Source: Williamsia muralis NBRC 105860 (lineage in GTDB: Bacteria > Actinomycetota > Actinomycetes > Mycobacteriales > Mycobacteriaceae). Taken from it: DNA of 64,000 nucleotides. The stretch is from the NCBI RefSeq assembly GCF_001598915.1, contig NZ_BDAP01000001.1, positions 248,001 through 312,000 of the forward strand, in the 5' to 3' direction. The translations under genes were made by a program, and so were the position numbers. Shown here piece after piece: positions 1-8,544 of the stretch; the stretch's first letter is position 1, and each line of letters opens with the position of its first letter. The notes beneath the pieces are model-generated. The model worked only from the letters and a program-made list of their open reading frames with translations, was not told where the DNA came from and did no database searches.

Positions 1-619
1 TAACGGCGTGCTGCATCAGTATCCAGATCCGTTCGGAGATTCGGCGACGCTCCTTCTCGGAGTCGATGTCGGCTTCGCGGGCCCAATGCTCGAGGAGTGC
101 GATGGCTCCGCCGGTGACGAAGTGGGCCAGCTCTTCCTGGTCGCCCCCGCGTGGGTGCACGCGCTGAATGTAATCGATGACCAGGCCGAAGAGGTACCCG
201 GAGATCTCGGTGCGGGCTCGCGTGCCCACATTGGAGTTGATCACCCGGTGATAGAGATCGTGATTCTTGCTGATCTCGGAGACCAGCGCGTTGATCCGCC
301 CAATGGCCTCGTCCTGGGTCGGTGGGCCGGGCGGTAGTTGCTGCTCGCCGTGCAGGATGTCGTCGATCCGCACCTGAATCACCGCCGCAAGTGCTGATTC
401 CTTATCGGCGAAGTGTTGGTAGACGGTGGGGCGACTCAATCCGGCGCGTTGCGCGATGTCGGTGATCGAGATGTCGTCGGGATCGAGCTCGGCAAGCAAC
501 TCGCCTGCTGCCGCGATCAGGGCATCTCGTGATCGGCGAGTCCGTGGATCGGTCCTGGGGGAGCCTGCGGCGGTAATGGAGTCGCGGGTCGACCGGGCTG
601 CGCCACTCGGGGTGGTCAC
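1..619 (-). CDS. TetR family regulator (partial, runs off left edge)
   Basis: DNA-binding transcriptional regulator, probably a repressor of the divergent membrane-protein pair. The frame opens at a GTG (619-617) shortly after an in-frame TGA and stays open to the window edge, giving 206 visible residues; the C-terminus is missing. The N-terminal helix-turn-helix lies around residues 28-75 and contains AGLSRPTVYQHFADKE, a typical TetR recognition helix. The remainder is helical ligand-binding domain with no family-specific motif I recognise. Divergent arrangement with 726 and two palindromes in the 106-bp gap suggest autoregulation and control of the neighbours. The inducer is unknown. Confidence 0.88.
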   Translation of the reverse strand, partial: MTTPSGAARSTRDSITAAGSPRTDPRTRRSRDALIAAAGELLAELDPDDISITDIAQRAGLSRPTVYQHFADKESALAAVIQVRIDDILHGEQQLPPGPPTQDEAIGRINALVSEISKNHDLYHRVINSNVGTRARTEISGYLFGLVIDYIQRVHPRGGDQEELAHFVTGGAIALLEHWAREADIDSEKERRRISERIWILMQHAV

Positions 620-648
620 GCGAGACCCTCACCACTGGCAACTCGACT

Positions 649-668
649 TTTATTACACATGTAGTAAA
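649..668. promoter_or_regulatory. Putative TetR operator 1
   Basis: Near-perfect 20-bp palindrome TTTATTACACATGTAGTAAA in the divergent gap between the TetR gene (start 619) and the membrane protein (start 726). Its AT-rich half-site TTAnTACA stands out from the GC-rich surroundings. Placement suggests binding by the adjacent TetR; this is inference. Confidence 0.6.
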
Positions 669-688
669 GTTTACGTCAGTAGTCTAAT

Positions 689-700
689 TTACATCTGTAA
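689..700. promoter_or_regulatory. Putative TetR operator 2
   Basis: TTACATCTGTAA has perfect 5-bp arms (TTACA/TGTAA) and shares its half-site with the palindrome at 649-668. It lies 25 bp upstream of the ATG at 726, where a bound repressor would block transcription of the membrane-protein operon. Confidence 0.5.
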
Positions 701-725
701 GGTAAGTTCAATCGACGGAGAGATC

Positions 726-1970
726 ATGACTTCTTTTTCAACTTCCCCGTCTACCGGCACCCAGTCGGGCACTGACGGCGCCGTTGTGCCGAACGTGACG
801 CACGAGCACGACAAGGTCCTCGTTCCCAAGCCGCTCCGCAAGAAGCCGCCGGAAAAGGTGATGATGTACGCCGGGCTGTCGATGCCGGTGCTGCTGATGA
901 TCCTGCTGCCGTTGCTCTACACCTGGGGCCTTCACTCTCCGAGCCCTCGCCATATGGAGGTCTCGATCATCGGCTCGTCCGAACAGACGAGCCAGATGGC
1001 CGCAGGGATGCAGGCGCAGGTCGGGTCGAGCTTTGATTTCGGGGTGATCCCCGATGCGGAATCGGCCAGGACCGCCATCATGCAGCTCGACACCCGCGGC
1101 GCCTACGACCCCGCGACCAACACCGTCTACGTCGCCAGCGTCGGCAACCTCGCCGCCAAGCAGGCCGCGACGGCGGTGTTGAAGAGCATCGGTGAGAATG
1201 TCGCCGGTGCCACCCCGAACGTGGTCGATCTGGCGCCTGCCCCAGCGAGCGATGCCCTCGGCAACACCGTGATGTTCATCGCGATCGCTGCGATCATGGG
1301 TGGCTTCCTCACGGCGACGATGATGCGATTGCTCCTGCCCGGCATGGGATTACGCATAGAATTGGCCATCCTCGCGGTGATGTCGGCGATCTCGGGGATC
1401 ATCCCGACGTTCGTCGCCTACTCGGTGTACGGCGCACTGTCGGCAAACGTGCTCGGAGTCGCACTGTTGTTGTCCGCCTTCGCTTTTGTGATCGGCAGCT
1501 TCCATCTCGCCGGGATGAGACTGATCGGGCCTGCGATGGTGTTGCCGACGCTGTTGATCATGTTGTTGTTCGGGGTCCCGGCATCGGGCGGTGCCATTGC
1601 CCCGGAGATGGTGCCCGGCTTCTTCACCCACCTGCACTCGGTGCTGCCGACGCCGGCCCTCATCGAGGGACTCAAGCGGCTCGTGTACTTTCCGGACGCA
1701 CCGCTCGGTGCGACGGTCACCACGCTCGCCGTGTGGGCGGTCATCGCGATCTTCCTGCTGGTACTCGCGGCGCTCAAGCACCCCGCCGAGGAGGAGCCGT
1801 TGCTCACCAACTTCGGCCCGATCCCCGATCCTGTCGAAGAAGAGTCGGCGCCGGCCGAATCGGTTGAACCCGCCGACCCGGCCGACCCGGACTCCGGCGG
1901 GTCCGATTCCCCTGGCCGCGCGAGCGGTGATGAACTCGCAACTAGCGCTGTCGAAGGAGACCCGCGATGA
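726..1970 (+). CDS. ABC-2-like membrane protein, paralogue 1
   Basis: Integral membrane protein of 414 residues. One helix lies at about residues 48-68, then a roughly 115-residue extracytoplasmic domain, then a block of about five helices at 183-350 and an acidic, proline-rich tail (about 355-414). This resembles the ABC-2/YhgE-like architecture. It is clearly paralogous to the next gene: both carry the pattern AYDPATxTxYVAS and a GLKRxVYF segment before the last helix. ATG 726 is chosen because the open frame upstream crosses the operators and GGAGAG precedes this ATG. It overlaps the next gene by ATGA. No ATPase is adjacent, so a transport role is unproven; export of lipids or toxic compounds under TetR control is a guess. 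Confidence 0.85.
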   Translation: MTSFSTSPSTGTQSGTDGAVVPNVTHEHDKVLVPKPLRKKPPEKVMMYAGLSMPVLLMILLPLLYTWGLHSPSPRHMEVSIIGSSEQTSQMAAGMQAQVGSSFDFGVIPDAESARTAIMQLDTRGAYDPATNTVYVASVGNLAAKQAATAVLKSIGENVAGATPNVVDLAPAPASDALGNTVMFIAIAAIMGGFLTATMMRLLLPGMGLRIELAILAVMSAISGIIPTFVAYSVYGALSANVLGVALLLSAFAFVIGSFHLAGMRLIGPAMVLPTLLIMLLFGVPASGGAIAPEMVPGFFTHLHSVLPTPALIEGLKRLVYFPDAPLGATVTTLAVWAVIAIFLLVLAALKHPAEEEPLLTNFGPIPDPVEEESAPAESVEPADPADPDSGGSDSPGRASGDELATSAVEGDPR

Positions 1971-3079
1971 CCGCCCCCGAACCCACCGTGCACCTCGGCT
2001 TCGTCGCCGCCCTGCGCAGGGACGTGCTGAAGTTCTTCGGTGGCGAAGACCACCCGACCGGCAGACAGCTGCGGCGCCGACGCACCCTGCTAAGTGGCAT
2101 GCTGCTCCCGCTGTTCTTCCTGATCGGCCTGCCCCTGGCCTACGTCGGTCTGATGCACTCACCCACCCCGAACGGGATGGAGATCAGCGTTGTCGGCTCG
2201 AGCAGTGCCGCGGAGGAGTTCGTCACCACCGCGGAAAATGGTTCGCCACATGGTGAGTTCGACATCAACCAGGTCGACTCGGTGGACGAGGCCAAGGACC
2301 GAATTATGCATCTCGATTCCCGGGCCGCCTATGACCCGGCGACCGGCACCCTGTACGTGGCGAGCGCGGGTAACGCGACGGCGACCGGTGCGGCCGAGGC
2401 GTTCGCGACCGCCATCGCGGCGTCGAACGATCAGAGTGTGACCGTCGAGAACCTCCAGGGGCTGCCACAGAGTGACGTGGTCGGAGCCGGGGTCATGTAC
2501 ATCGGCCTCGGCGCGATCGTCGCGGGCTTCCTGACCACCACGACCGCTTCGATTGTCGCGCCGCGCATCCGGATCCGCACCAAGGTGATTGTGCTCGGGG
2601 TGATGAGTATTGCTGCGGCGGCGGTCCAGATCTTGATCAGCTACGGGATCACCGGAACCCTGCACGAGAACATGTGGGGTGCCGCGGCCCTTGCGGCACT
2701 GCTGGCCTTCACCTGCGGCATCGTCAATCTGGCCGGTTTCGTCTTGTGGGGGCCCATCCAGTTGCTGGTATCGATAGGACTGTTCATCTTCCTCGGGGTG
2801 CCGGCGTCGGGGGTGCCCATCGGTATCGATATGGCGTCGTCGTTTTATCAGTTCCTGCAACCGTTGCTGCCGAGTTCCGCTGCTCTCGACGGACTCAAGC
2901 GCATCGTCTACTTCGACGCCAACGGAATCGGACCGATCATCCTCACGATGATCATCTGGATCGCTGCCGCGACCGTGGGTCTCGTGTTCGCCCACCGTCG
3001 TCGGTCGAAGATCGTCGCCGAGTACTACGCGCAGAAGGGTCCGGTGGCAGACAAAGAGCGTGAGTCGGTGACTGCATGA
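1967..3079 (+). CDS. ABC-2-like membrane protein, paralogue 2
   Basis: Second member of the pair, 370 residues, with a four-base overlap (ATGA) that implies translational coupling. It has one helix at about 42-64, an external domain, and a C-terminal block of about five helices (about 175-340), ending in a short basic/charged tail instead of the acidic tail of its partner. Conserved matches to paralogue 1 include AYDPATGTLYVAS and LDGLKRIVYFDA. The two probably form a heterodimer after gene duplication. A stem-loop follows at 3124-3164. Function is not established from sequence. Confidence 0.85.
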   Translation: MTAPEPTVHLGFVAALRRDVLKFFGGEDHPTGRQLRRRRTLLSGMLLPLFFLIGLPLAYVGLMHSPTPNGMEISVVGSSSAAEEFVTTAENGSPHGEFDINQVDSVDEAKDRIMHLDSRAAYDPATGTLYVASAGNATATGAAEAFATAIAASNDQSVTVENLQGLPQSDVVGAGVMYIGLGAIVAGFLTTTTASIVAPRIRIRTKVIVLGVMSIAAAAVQILISYGITGTLHENMWGAAALAALLAFTCGIVNLAGFVLWGPIQLLVSIGLFIFLGVPASGVPIGIDMASSFYQFLQPLLPSSAALDGLKRIVYFDANGIGPIILTMIIWIAAATVGLVFAHRRRSKIVAEYYAQKGPVADKERESVTA

Positions 3080-3123
3080 TTGCACGGTACCCGGACGCAC
3101 GGCCGCGATGACGCGGTGAGCAC

Positions 3124-3164
3124 GACAACCCTCTACTCTCCACAAGAGCCGGTAGGGGGTTGTC
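3124..3164 (+). terminator. Stem-loop downstream of the membrane-protein pair
   Basis: Arms GACAACCCTCTAC (3124-3136) and GTAGGGGGTTGTC (3152-3164) pair at 12 of 13 positions around a 15-base loop. It starts 44 bases after the stop codon at 3079. No T-run follows, so it is a probable rather than canonical intrinsic terminator. Confidence 0.5.
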
Positions 3165-3269
3165 CTTCATCTAGGTCGATTCTGGTCGACAATGGGAATT
3201 TCAGTCGAGAACCGGACTCGCCGTGCCTGTACTTGAGAAAGACGTTGAACGTGATCCTCATTTCGGGAG

Positions 3270-3606
3270 GCTATGGCGCAGTAAAGGTCTCGGCGTTCGG
3301 CCGACTTCAACCCACACCTCGAATCGGTCAAGTAGTTCACTGCTGTGCTTGCCAAATACGGTGACGGCACGAACGTTTCATCGGTGTCCAACTGTGGGTG
3401 CTCGCCGGCGGCGATCAAGTCCGCGCCTCCGACTGAATTGCTGAACTCCGATGGAATCATGTTCCAACGCAACGGAAACAGATTGCGTTCTCGCCAAACA
3501 CCTGCAGTGCCGACGGTATTCTGGCGACCGCGGACAAGAAAAGCAGCCCTTCGGACTCCAGCGCATCCCGGCTGATCCCGCGCTCTATGAGCTACCGGGC
3601 AGCTAG
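3270..3606 (+). pseudogene. Relic of a branched-chain-type substrate-binding protein (C-terminal third)
   Basis: Translation in shifting frames reproduces the C-terminus of the lipoprotein encoded at 20816-22084. Segments in order are GGYGAVKVSA (intact gene: NGYEGINVAT), FTAVLAKYGDG (YSAVLAKYGDG) after an in-frame stop, KSAPPTE...DGIMFQRNGN (KTAPPTE...NGIMFQCNGK), then after a frameshift KQIAFSPNTCSADGILA (KQIPISPNICSADGILA), then after another shift a DPALYELPGS end followed by TAG at 3604. At least one stop and two frameshifts make it non-functional. The N-terminal two thirds are absent. I see nothing recognisable from 3607 to 3803. Confidence 0.8.
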
Positions 3607-3803
3607 CAGTCAGCCTGACGCAGATGCCTGAACCCTGTGCGCCGTTGTTTACCGGGTGCACAGCGTTTGGTCTTTTCAAGCCAACAGCAGCTACGTGTTC
3701 TGCCCCCGATTGAAATGCTGGCCGGGTTGAACCGCTATGCGCCTATCGGCGAAGTGATGTCGTCGCCGGCCGGGCGTTTCGGCACGTTCACCGCTCAGTC
3801 TGC

Positions 3804-5037
3804 TCATGCGAGCGCGAGCGTGGTGAGGATTTCGGGAGAGTAGGAGTCGGCCTCGACGCTCCACGGTCCGGAGTGCACCGCTGCAAGTGCTGCTCCGAGC
3901 TCGGGTCGTTGACCGAGCATTCTAATGATGCGTGGCCGTCGCGTCATGCGGTCCGTCATTCCGAATCCAGCTATGAGCTCGGTGAGTGCACTGGCGAAAC
4001 GCAGTCGCGCCATTCTCGCGTTCCGTTCGACGGTGTACTCGGACAGCGTCGCCGGATTCCAGGCAACATTGTCAAGCAACGCTTCGGACAACATTCGTGC
4101 ATCACGGAGGGTGATGCTTAGACCTTGGGCGGTGACCGGGTTGCTCCAGCCAGCCGCGTCGCCGATCAATGCACCACCGGGTACCACTGGGGTATCTGTC
4201 CACGCGTCGTTCATGGGGAATGTGGCGCAGGGGCCGATCGGTGTCGACTCGGCGAGCTGGTCGTGATCGGGAAATATCGGGGTCCGGTACGAGTCGAGGA
4301 AATTCGGTGAGCGTCGCCGGGCCTCTGAGCGGGTCCGGATCGTCGACACGTCGGCCGACGTACAGCCGTAACTTGTTGTCGGCGCGGGGAATAACAATGA
4401 ACTGGTTGCGACCATCGACAGCGATCGTGGTCACGTCACGATCCCATAGTCCTCCGTCGTCGACGAGCATCCCGGTAAGCCTGACGCGTGGCTCACTGGT
4501 GAACATCGGAATGCCCAGTGCCCCGCGCGTCACCGAGAACTTACAGTCGGCCCCGACGATGACGCGGCAGCTGATTGTGCGCTGCGCGCCGTCGCGGCCG
4601 AAAGTGACCTGCGGATCGTCTCCTGCAACCACGGTTGCGCGACGGACGCCATGGACAACGGCCGCACCGGCTTTGGCTGCGGCGTTGGCCAAGGCCGCGC
4701 GGAGCTCGGGGTGACCCACGCCGATCACTCCTGGCGCACCCGGAACGACTGCTGACAAATCGCTGGATCGACTGAGTGCCTGGTCGATCGTCGAAGACTC
4801 GTCATAGGGAACCATTCGAGTGATGACCGATACCCCGTCGGCCTGCAGCACGGCGTCGGCCACACCGAGTTCTCGGGCTTCGGTGAACCCCCATGGAACC
4901 ATCGCCTCGCCGCGCACCATGTCCCGGTACGTGGCTTCGCGTTCCAGAACGGTGACGGCAACACCCGCCGTCGCCAGTCGGGTGGCCAGCGCGCAACCAC
5001 CGATTCCTCCACCCATGACCACAACATCCGCGTCCAT
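3804..5037 (-). pseudogene. FAD-dependent monooxygenase/oxidoreductase, frameshifted
   Basis: PHBH/geranylgeranyl-reductase-like flavoprotein. The N-terminus (ATG 5037) has the dinucleotide-binding motif VVMGGGIGGCALATRLA. The frame is lost after residue ~246, but the second FAD motif GALIGDAAGWSNPVTAQGL and the rest of the C-terminal domain continue in another frame to the stop at 3804. Removing one A from the AAA run at 4300-4302 (TTT on the coding strand) restores one continuous protein of about 410 residues: LTEF joins directly to LDSY. This could be a real inactivating mutation, a slippage site or an assembly error. It is divergent from the TetR gene at 5133. The substrate is unknown. 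Confidence 0.75.
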
Positions 5038-5059
5038 TCAACCAAATCCTCTCGAGGGT

Positions 5060-5080
5060 CCATTAACAACCGGTCAATGG
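5060..5080. promoter_or_regulatory. Possible operator in divergent gap
   Basis: Inverted repeat CCATT (5060-5064) / AATGG (5076-5080) with an 11-base spacer, between the flavoprotein start (5037) and the TetR start (5133). The arms are short, so this is only a candidate site for the adjacent TetR. Confidence 0.3.
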
Positions 5081-5132
5081 CCGTCATTTACTATGGCATA
5101 ATGGGCTCGACGAGACCAGAAGGGGGGTAACG

Positions 5133-5756
5133 GTGGTGCGGAACCGGGGTGGGACCCAACCGTCGCCGATGTCGGAGTTCGACCTAGTCGAGGCGGCGTT
5201 GCGGGTGGTGGAACGATCGTCTCTTCACGAGCTGACCGTTCGTGCAGTCGCCGATGAGTGTGGTGTCACTGCTCCTGCAGTCCACTATCACCTGCGGGGC
5301 AAGGCCGACCTCGCCGATCGTGTGGTCGAGGCGGTCGCGGCGGGTATCGAGATCTCGATCGAGCCGGACGACCATTGGATCGATCAGTACATCTGCCTCG
5401 TCGCGGCGATGGACCGCGCCTTCCTGCGATATCCGGGTACGGGATTGCGTGCACTGACGGCTGAAGGCAGATCCGCTGCTGCAGCGCGGTTGAGCGCCAC
5501 CGCACTCGACATCCTGCGCGGCGCGGGGTTCCCGGATCGGGATGCCCGGGAGATCTTCACCGCGACATACCTGATCTTCGTGGGCTGGCTGGCGACTCGC
5601 GGACGCGCGCAGAGCGGTACGATCCACCCCGCCCTCGCCGCGGTCGGCACCGCGGCCGGTAATGACGGCATCGAAGCTCTGGAATCCGCACTGCGCCACC
5701 TCTTCGAAGGCGCCAAGCATGTCACACACAATGAGAGAAGCAACATTGAGCATTGA
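5133..5756 (+). CDS. TetR family regulator
   Basis: Regulator of 207 residues starting at GTG 5133, preceded by a strong AAGGGGGG ribosome-binding site. The helix-turn-helix is at about residues 17-62, with recognition segment ECGVTAPAVHYHLRGK; HLRGK replaces the commoner HFxxK. The C-terminal domain is of the kind seen in regulators with a TetR_C-type effector pocket, effector unknown. Its 3' end overlaps the start of the SnoaL-like gene, so the two are probably co-transcribed. Likely targets are itself and the divergent flavoprotein gene. Confidence 0.88.
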   Translation: MVRNRGGTQPSPMSEFDLVEAALRVVERSSLHELTVRAVADECGVTAPAVHYHLRGKADLADRVVEAVAAGIEISIEPDDHWIDQYICLVAAMDRAFLRYPGTGLRALTAEGRSAAAARLSATALDILRGAGFPDRDAREIFTATYLIFVGWLATRGRAQSGTIHPALAAVGTAAGNDGIEALESALRHLFEGAKHVTHNERSNIEH

Positions 5757-6096
5757 CAAGAGCGACTGGATAGCGGCGTACTTCGCGGCCTGGGATTCGG
5801 CGGACGTTGAGGCCATCGTTGAATGTTTTGCCGAAGACGTTGTGCTGGAGGATATCCCAACCGGACACGGAGCGAAAGGTAAAGAGCAGGCCAGAACATT
5901 GGTGGTGGAGTCGCTCAAGCTGGTACCCGGCGCGACGTACAAGGTAGTGACCGAACTGGTTGCTGGTGAACATTTTGCAGTCGAGTGGATCATGCAACCG
6001 GCCGGACTGCGCGGATCATCCGTGGGCACTGTTGCTCATGACGGCAGAATTACCACGAATCGCGATTACTGGAGCGCAAATACAGCCGCGGACTGA
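5719..6096 (+). CDS. SnoaL/NTF2-like protein
   Basis: Small cone-shaped alpha+beta barrel protein of about 125 residues. The family pattern is clear: an opening helix (SDWIAAYFAAWDSADVEAIV), a short strand pair with the conserved EDIPTGHGAKGKEQ turn, and the terminal strands ending RDYWS. Members act as isomerases or hydrolases, or bind small polyketide or steroid-like ligands; activity here is not determinable. Start is uncertain: ATG 5719 has GAAGG eight bases upstream, while TTG 5746 follows GAGAGAAG. It overlaps the end of the TetR gene. Confidence 0.75.
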   Translation: MSHTMREATLSIDKSDWIAAYFAAWDSADVEAIVECFAEDVVLEDIPTGHGAKGKEQARTLVVESLKLVPGATYKVVTELVAGEHFAVEWIMQPAGLRGSSVGTVAHDGRITTNRDYWSANTAAD

Positions 6097-6216
6097 TCCC
6101 CGTGCGGGCACGGACCGGGCCGGGGCAACGAACTCTGCGATCGGACGTAGAGGCACTGGTGCACAGCGTGGAAAATGTCTGGGATCAGTCGGACCCCGGC
6201 AGTTGAAGGAGGCAAT

Positions 6217-7200
6217 GTGCCGGGTGATTTGATGATTGTTGATCTCGCCGATCCGGCTGTCCCCACGGTGGGGGAGTGGTCGCTGCCCGGGGTGATGGTG
6301 GGGGTGTGCCGAGGTGGCGTCCCGCGCTCGGACAGTGCAGACCGGTGGCTCGATCTGAGCTCCTTCACCGTGACCGACACTGCGTCCGATGATCGACGGG
6401 TGGTGCAGGTCTCAGACATTGACGAGACCATCGCGTTGTTGTCCGACAGGGTCGCGTCGCGGCCGGTCGCGGCGGCCATCTGCGATGACGTCTTGCGTGC
6501 CGGGTCGGCCGCCGGTAGCACCGCCGGTGGGTTGATCACCGAGTCGCTGGCCTACTCGACCTTGCAGGCCGGGGCCGAGTTCGGTGGGTGGCTCGCAGCC
6601 CAGGGTCCGCGGCGTCGTCACGAGCAGGATGATGCTGTGTTGTTGTCTCGCGATGGTTTAGCGATGGACATCACCTTCAATCGCCCGGATCGTCATAACG
6701 CCTTCAGCAATGCCCTGCGCGCCGGGTTGATCGACGGTTTGACGGTGGCACTGGCGGACCCTTCGGTCGAGTCGGTGAGGTTGAGCGGCCGGGGCCGTTC
6801 CTTTTGCAGCGGTGGTGACCTCTCGGAGTTCGGAATGTTCTCCGATCCCGCCGACGCCCACCTCGCTCGTACACGGCACAGCCCGGCATTGCTTCTCGAT
6901 GCTCTGACCCGTCGATTGGGCGCGGGTTGCCGGGCGGATGTTCATGGCGCTGTTCTCGGCAGTGGAATGGAGATGGCAGCCTACTGCGGTGTTGTTGCCG
7001 CGCATCCGGATACGGTGTTCGGCCTACCGGAGTTGGACCTGGGGCTGGTTCCGGGTGCCGGTGGCACGGTGAGCGTTCCTCGGCGGATCGGGCGCTGGCG
7101 TACCGCATATCTGGTCCTCACCGGGCACCGGATCGACGCGGCCACTGCGCTGCGATGGGGCTTGGTCGATGAGGTGAATGAGCCGGCACCTCCGTCATAG
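6217..7200 (+). CDS. Enoyl-CoA hydratase/isomerase family protein with extra N-terminal region
   Basis: Crotonase-fold protein of 327 residues starting at GTG 6217, four bases after a perfect GAAGGAGG. Residues ~145-327 form the catalytic crotonase core: ITFNRPDRHNAFS, then FCSGGDLSEFG (oxyanion hole), HGAVLGSGMEMAAYCG, and FGLPELDLGLVPGAGG with an acidic residue at the usual catalytic site. The core stops at WGLVDEV, so the C-terminal trimerisation helices are missing there. Residues ~75-140 resemble such a C-terminal region (SRPVAAAICDDVLRA; ESLAYSTLQAGAEF), so the domain order looks reversed. It converges on the amidohydrolase, overlapping by six bases. Substrate is unknown. Confidence 0.82.
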   Translation: MPGDLMIVDLADPAVPTVGEWSLPGVMVGVCRGGVPRSDSADRWLDLSSFTVTDTASDDRRVVQVSDIDETIALLSDRVASRPVAAAICDDVLRAGSAAGSTAGGLITESLAYSTLQAGAEFGGWLAAQGPRRRHEQDDAVLLSRDGLAMDITFNRPDRHNAFSNALRAGLIDGLTVALADPSVESVRLSGRGRSFCSGGDLSEFGMFSDPADAHLARTRHSPALLLDALTRRLGAGCRADVHGAVLGSGMEMAAYCGVVAAHPDTVFGLPELDLGLVPGAGGTVSVPRRIGRWRTAYLVLTGHRIDAATALRWGLVDEVNEPAPPS

Positions 7201-8544
7201 GCCGACGCTGTGACGGATGTGTCCGCCGATGACCGTGGCCGCGACCAGTTCCGCGGAGAGTTCGGCCAGTACGGCGTCGGGCCCGGCGGACATGAGGCAC
7301 AGATCGGCGCGTTCTCCCGCCACCAGGTCGCGCGGTCGTGCCGGCGTGTGCGGATCGCCGAGGAACATCGCCAATGCTGTTGCCGCGGAAACACGTTCGT
7401 CTGGCGAGAGGAGGGTTCCCGATGTGGTGAGCCGGTCTCTGGCTGCGCGCATGGCCGCCCACGGATCGAGCTCGCCGAATGGCGCATCGGTACTTCCCGC
7501 GATCGGCACACCCGCTCGAGACAGGCTTGCGACCCTCCACAACTCGTGCTGCTCGGCGGCGGGTACGTCGACGACGTACTCCTCGCCCCGTTCGGCGACG
7601 AAATTGGGTTGTGTCACCACGGTGATTCCGAGACCGGCCAGATCGTCGAGCATGTCGTCCGGCACCATCGCCGCGTGCTCGATCCGATCGCCCGTACGCA
7701 CACCTGCAGTTCGTAGGGCGGTGAGTGCGACGACAAGTTGAACGACCGTCACGCAGTGCAGAGCCACCGCGTGACCACTCGAGTGTTGCCGGGCCACCCA
7801 CAGCGTCAGTTCGTCGAGGTCGAGTGAGTTGTCGTCGAGGATCCGTTTGGTCGGCCCGAACTCGAGCCGCGAAAAGCGCTGTCCCTCAGGGCGCGAGAGC
7901 ACCATCACCCGCTGTGGGAGTTGTCCCGTGTGCACGGCTGCGTCGAGGGCCTCGAGATCAGCGGCACCGAGATTCGGTGTGGCCTCCGTGATCCCGGTGA
8001 CGCCGAACGCTGCCAGCGCTGAGCCGAGTGGGCGAAAGTCCATCGATTCGCCGGCTGTGATCGCCGCGAACTCGACGTCCTGTCGAAAGAACAGGCCGGT
8101 GGGGTGATCCGGCCGACCAAGAGCGATCAGGCCAGGTGTGTTCACGATCCACAGTGCGCCGCTGCGGTGTTGGATTCTCACCGGTGCACCGTCGAACAAT
8201 TCGTCGAGGCGGTGGCGGTCCAGCTCGCCGGCGACGCTGTCGTGGTATCCGACCGCACGTATCCAGCCGTCGGTGCGAGGTGCACATCGGTGGAGTGTCT
8301 CGGCCAGCTGCTGCGGTGTCGTCACATGTGGCGGGCCGACTTTCACTGACTGCATCGCAGCCACCGCGGCCCTGGCGTGCACATGATGATCGTGTAGTCC
8401 GGGCAGCAGCGTGCCACCTCGGGCATCGAGCACCGGTTCGTCACCGGTCGCCGACAACTCGAAGGCCACGTCTGCCAACCGGTCGCCGGCGATACGAACC
8501 GCAATGGGCTCACCGGTGATCCGGCGTGCGCCGGTGATCAGCAT
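7195..8544 (-). CDS. Amidohydrolase family protein, YtcJ-like
   Basis: Metal-dependent hydrolase of 449 residues. It begins with the short beta-sandwich typical of the family and the metal-binding motif LLPGLHDHHVHA at about residue 50. Further family signatures are VALHCVT (around 262), DRIEHAAM (around 287) and GSTDAPFGELDPWAAM (around 355), the last supplying the catalytic aspartate. It ends with the usual C-terminal sandwich. Family members hydrolyse C-N bonds in amides, ureas or lactams. The first 7 bases overlap the end of the upstream CaiB-like gene, so the two are co-transcribed. Confidence 0.85.
   Translation of the reverse strand: MLITGARRITGEPIAVRIAGDRLADVAFELSATGDEPVLDARGGTLLPGLHDHHVHARAAVAAMQSVKVGPPHVTTPQQLAETLHRCAPRTDGWIRAVGYHDSVAGELDRHRLDELFDGAPVRIQHRSGALWIVNTPGLIALGRPDHPTGLFFRQDVEFAAITAGESMDFRPLGSALAAFGVTGITEATPNLGAADLEALDAAVHTGQLPQRVMVLSRPEGQRFSRLEFGPTKRILDDNSLDLDELTLWVARQHSSGHAVALHCVTVVQLVVALTALRTAGVRTGDRIEHAAMVPDDMLDDLAGLGITVVTQPNFVAERGEEYVVDVPAAEQHELWRVASLSRAGVPIAGSTDAPFGELDPWAAMRAARDRLTTSGTLLSPDERVSAATALAMFLGDPHTPARPRDLVAGERADLCLMSAGPDAVLAELSAELVAATVIGGHIRHSVGL

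Noticed and set aside
426-725. N-terminal extension of the first membrane protein to 426
   Set aside because: The extension runs antisense through the TetR helix-turn-helix and across two operators; a Shine-Dalgarno sequence precedes ATG 726.
3167-3679. 170-residue minus-strand open frame
   Set aside because: It is the antisense shadow of the decayed substrate-binding protein; the plus-strand frames match a known protein in the window.
7195-8544. Long plus-strand frames opposite the amidohydrolase and CaiB genes
   Set aside because: High-GC antisense shadows without family motifs; the minus-strand frames have clear domains.
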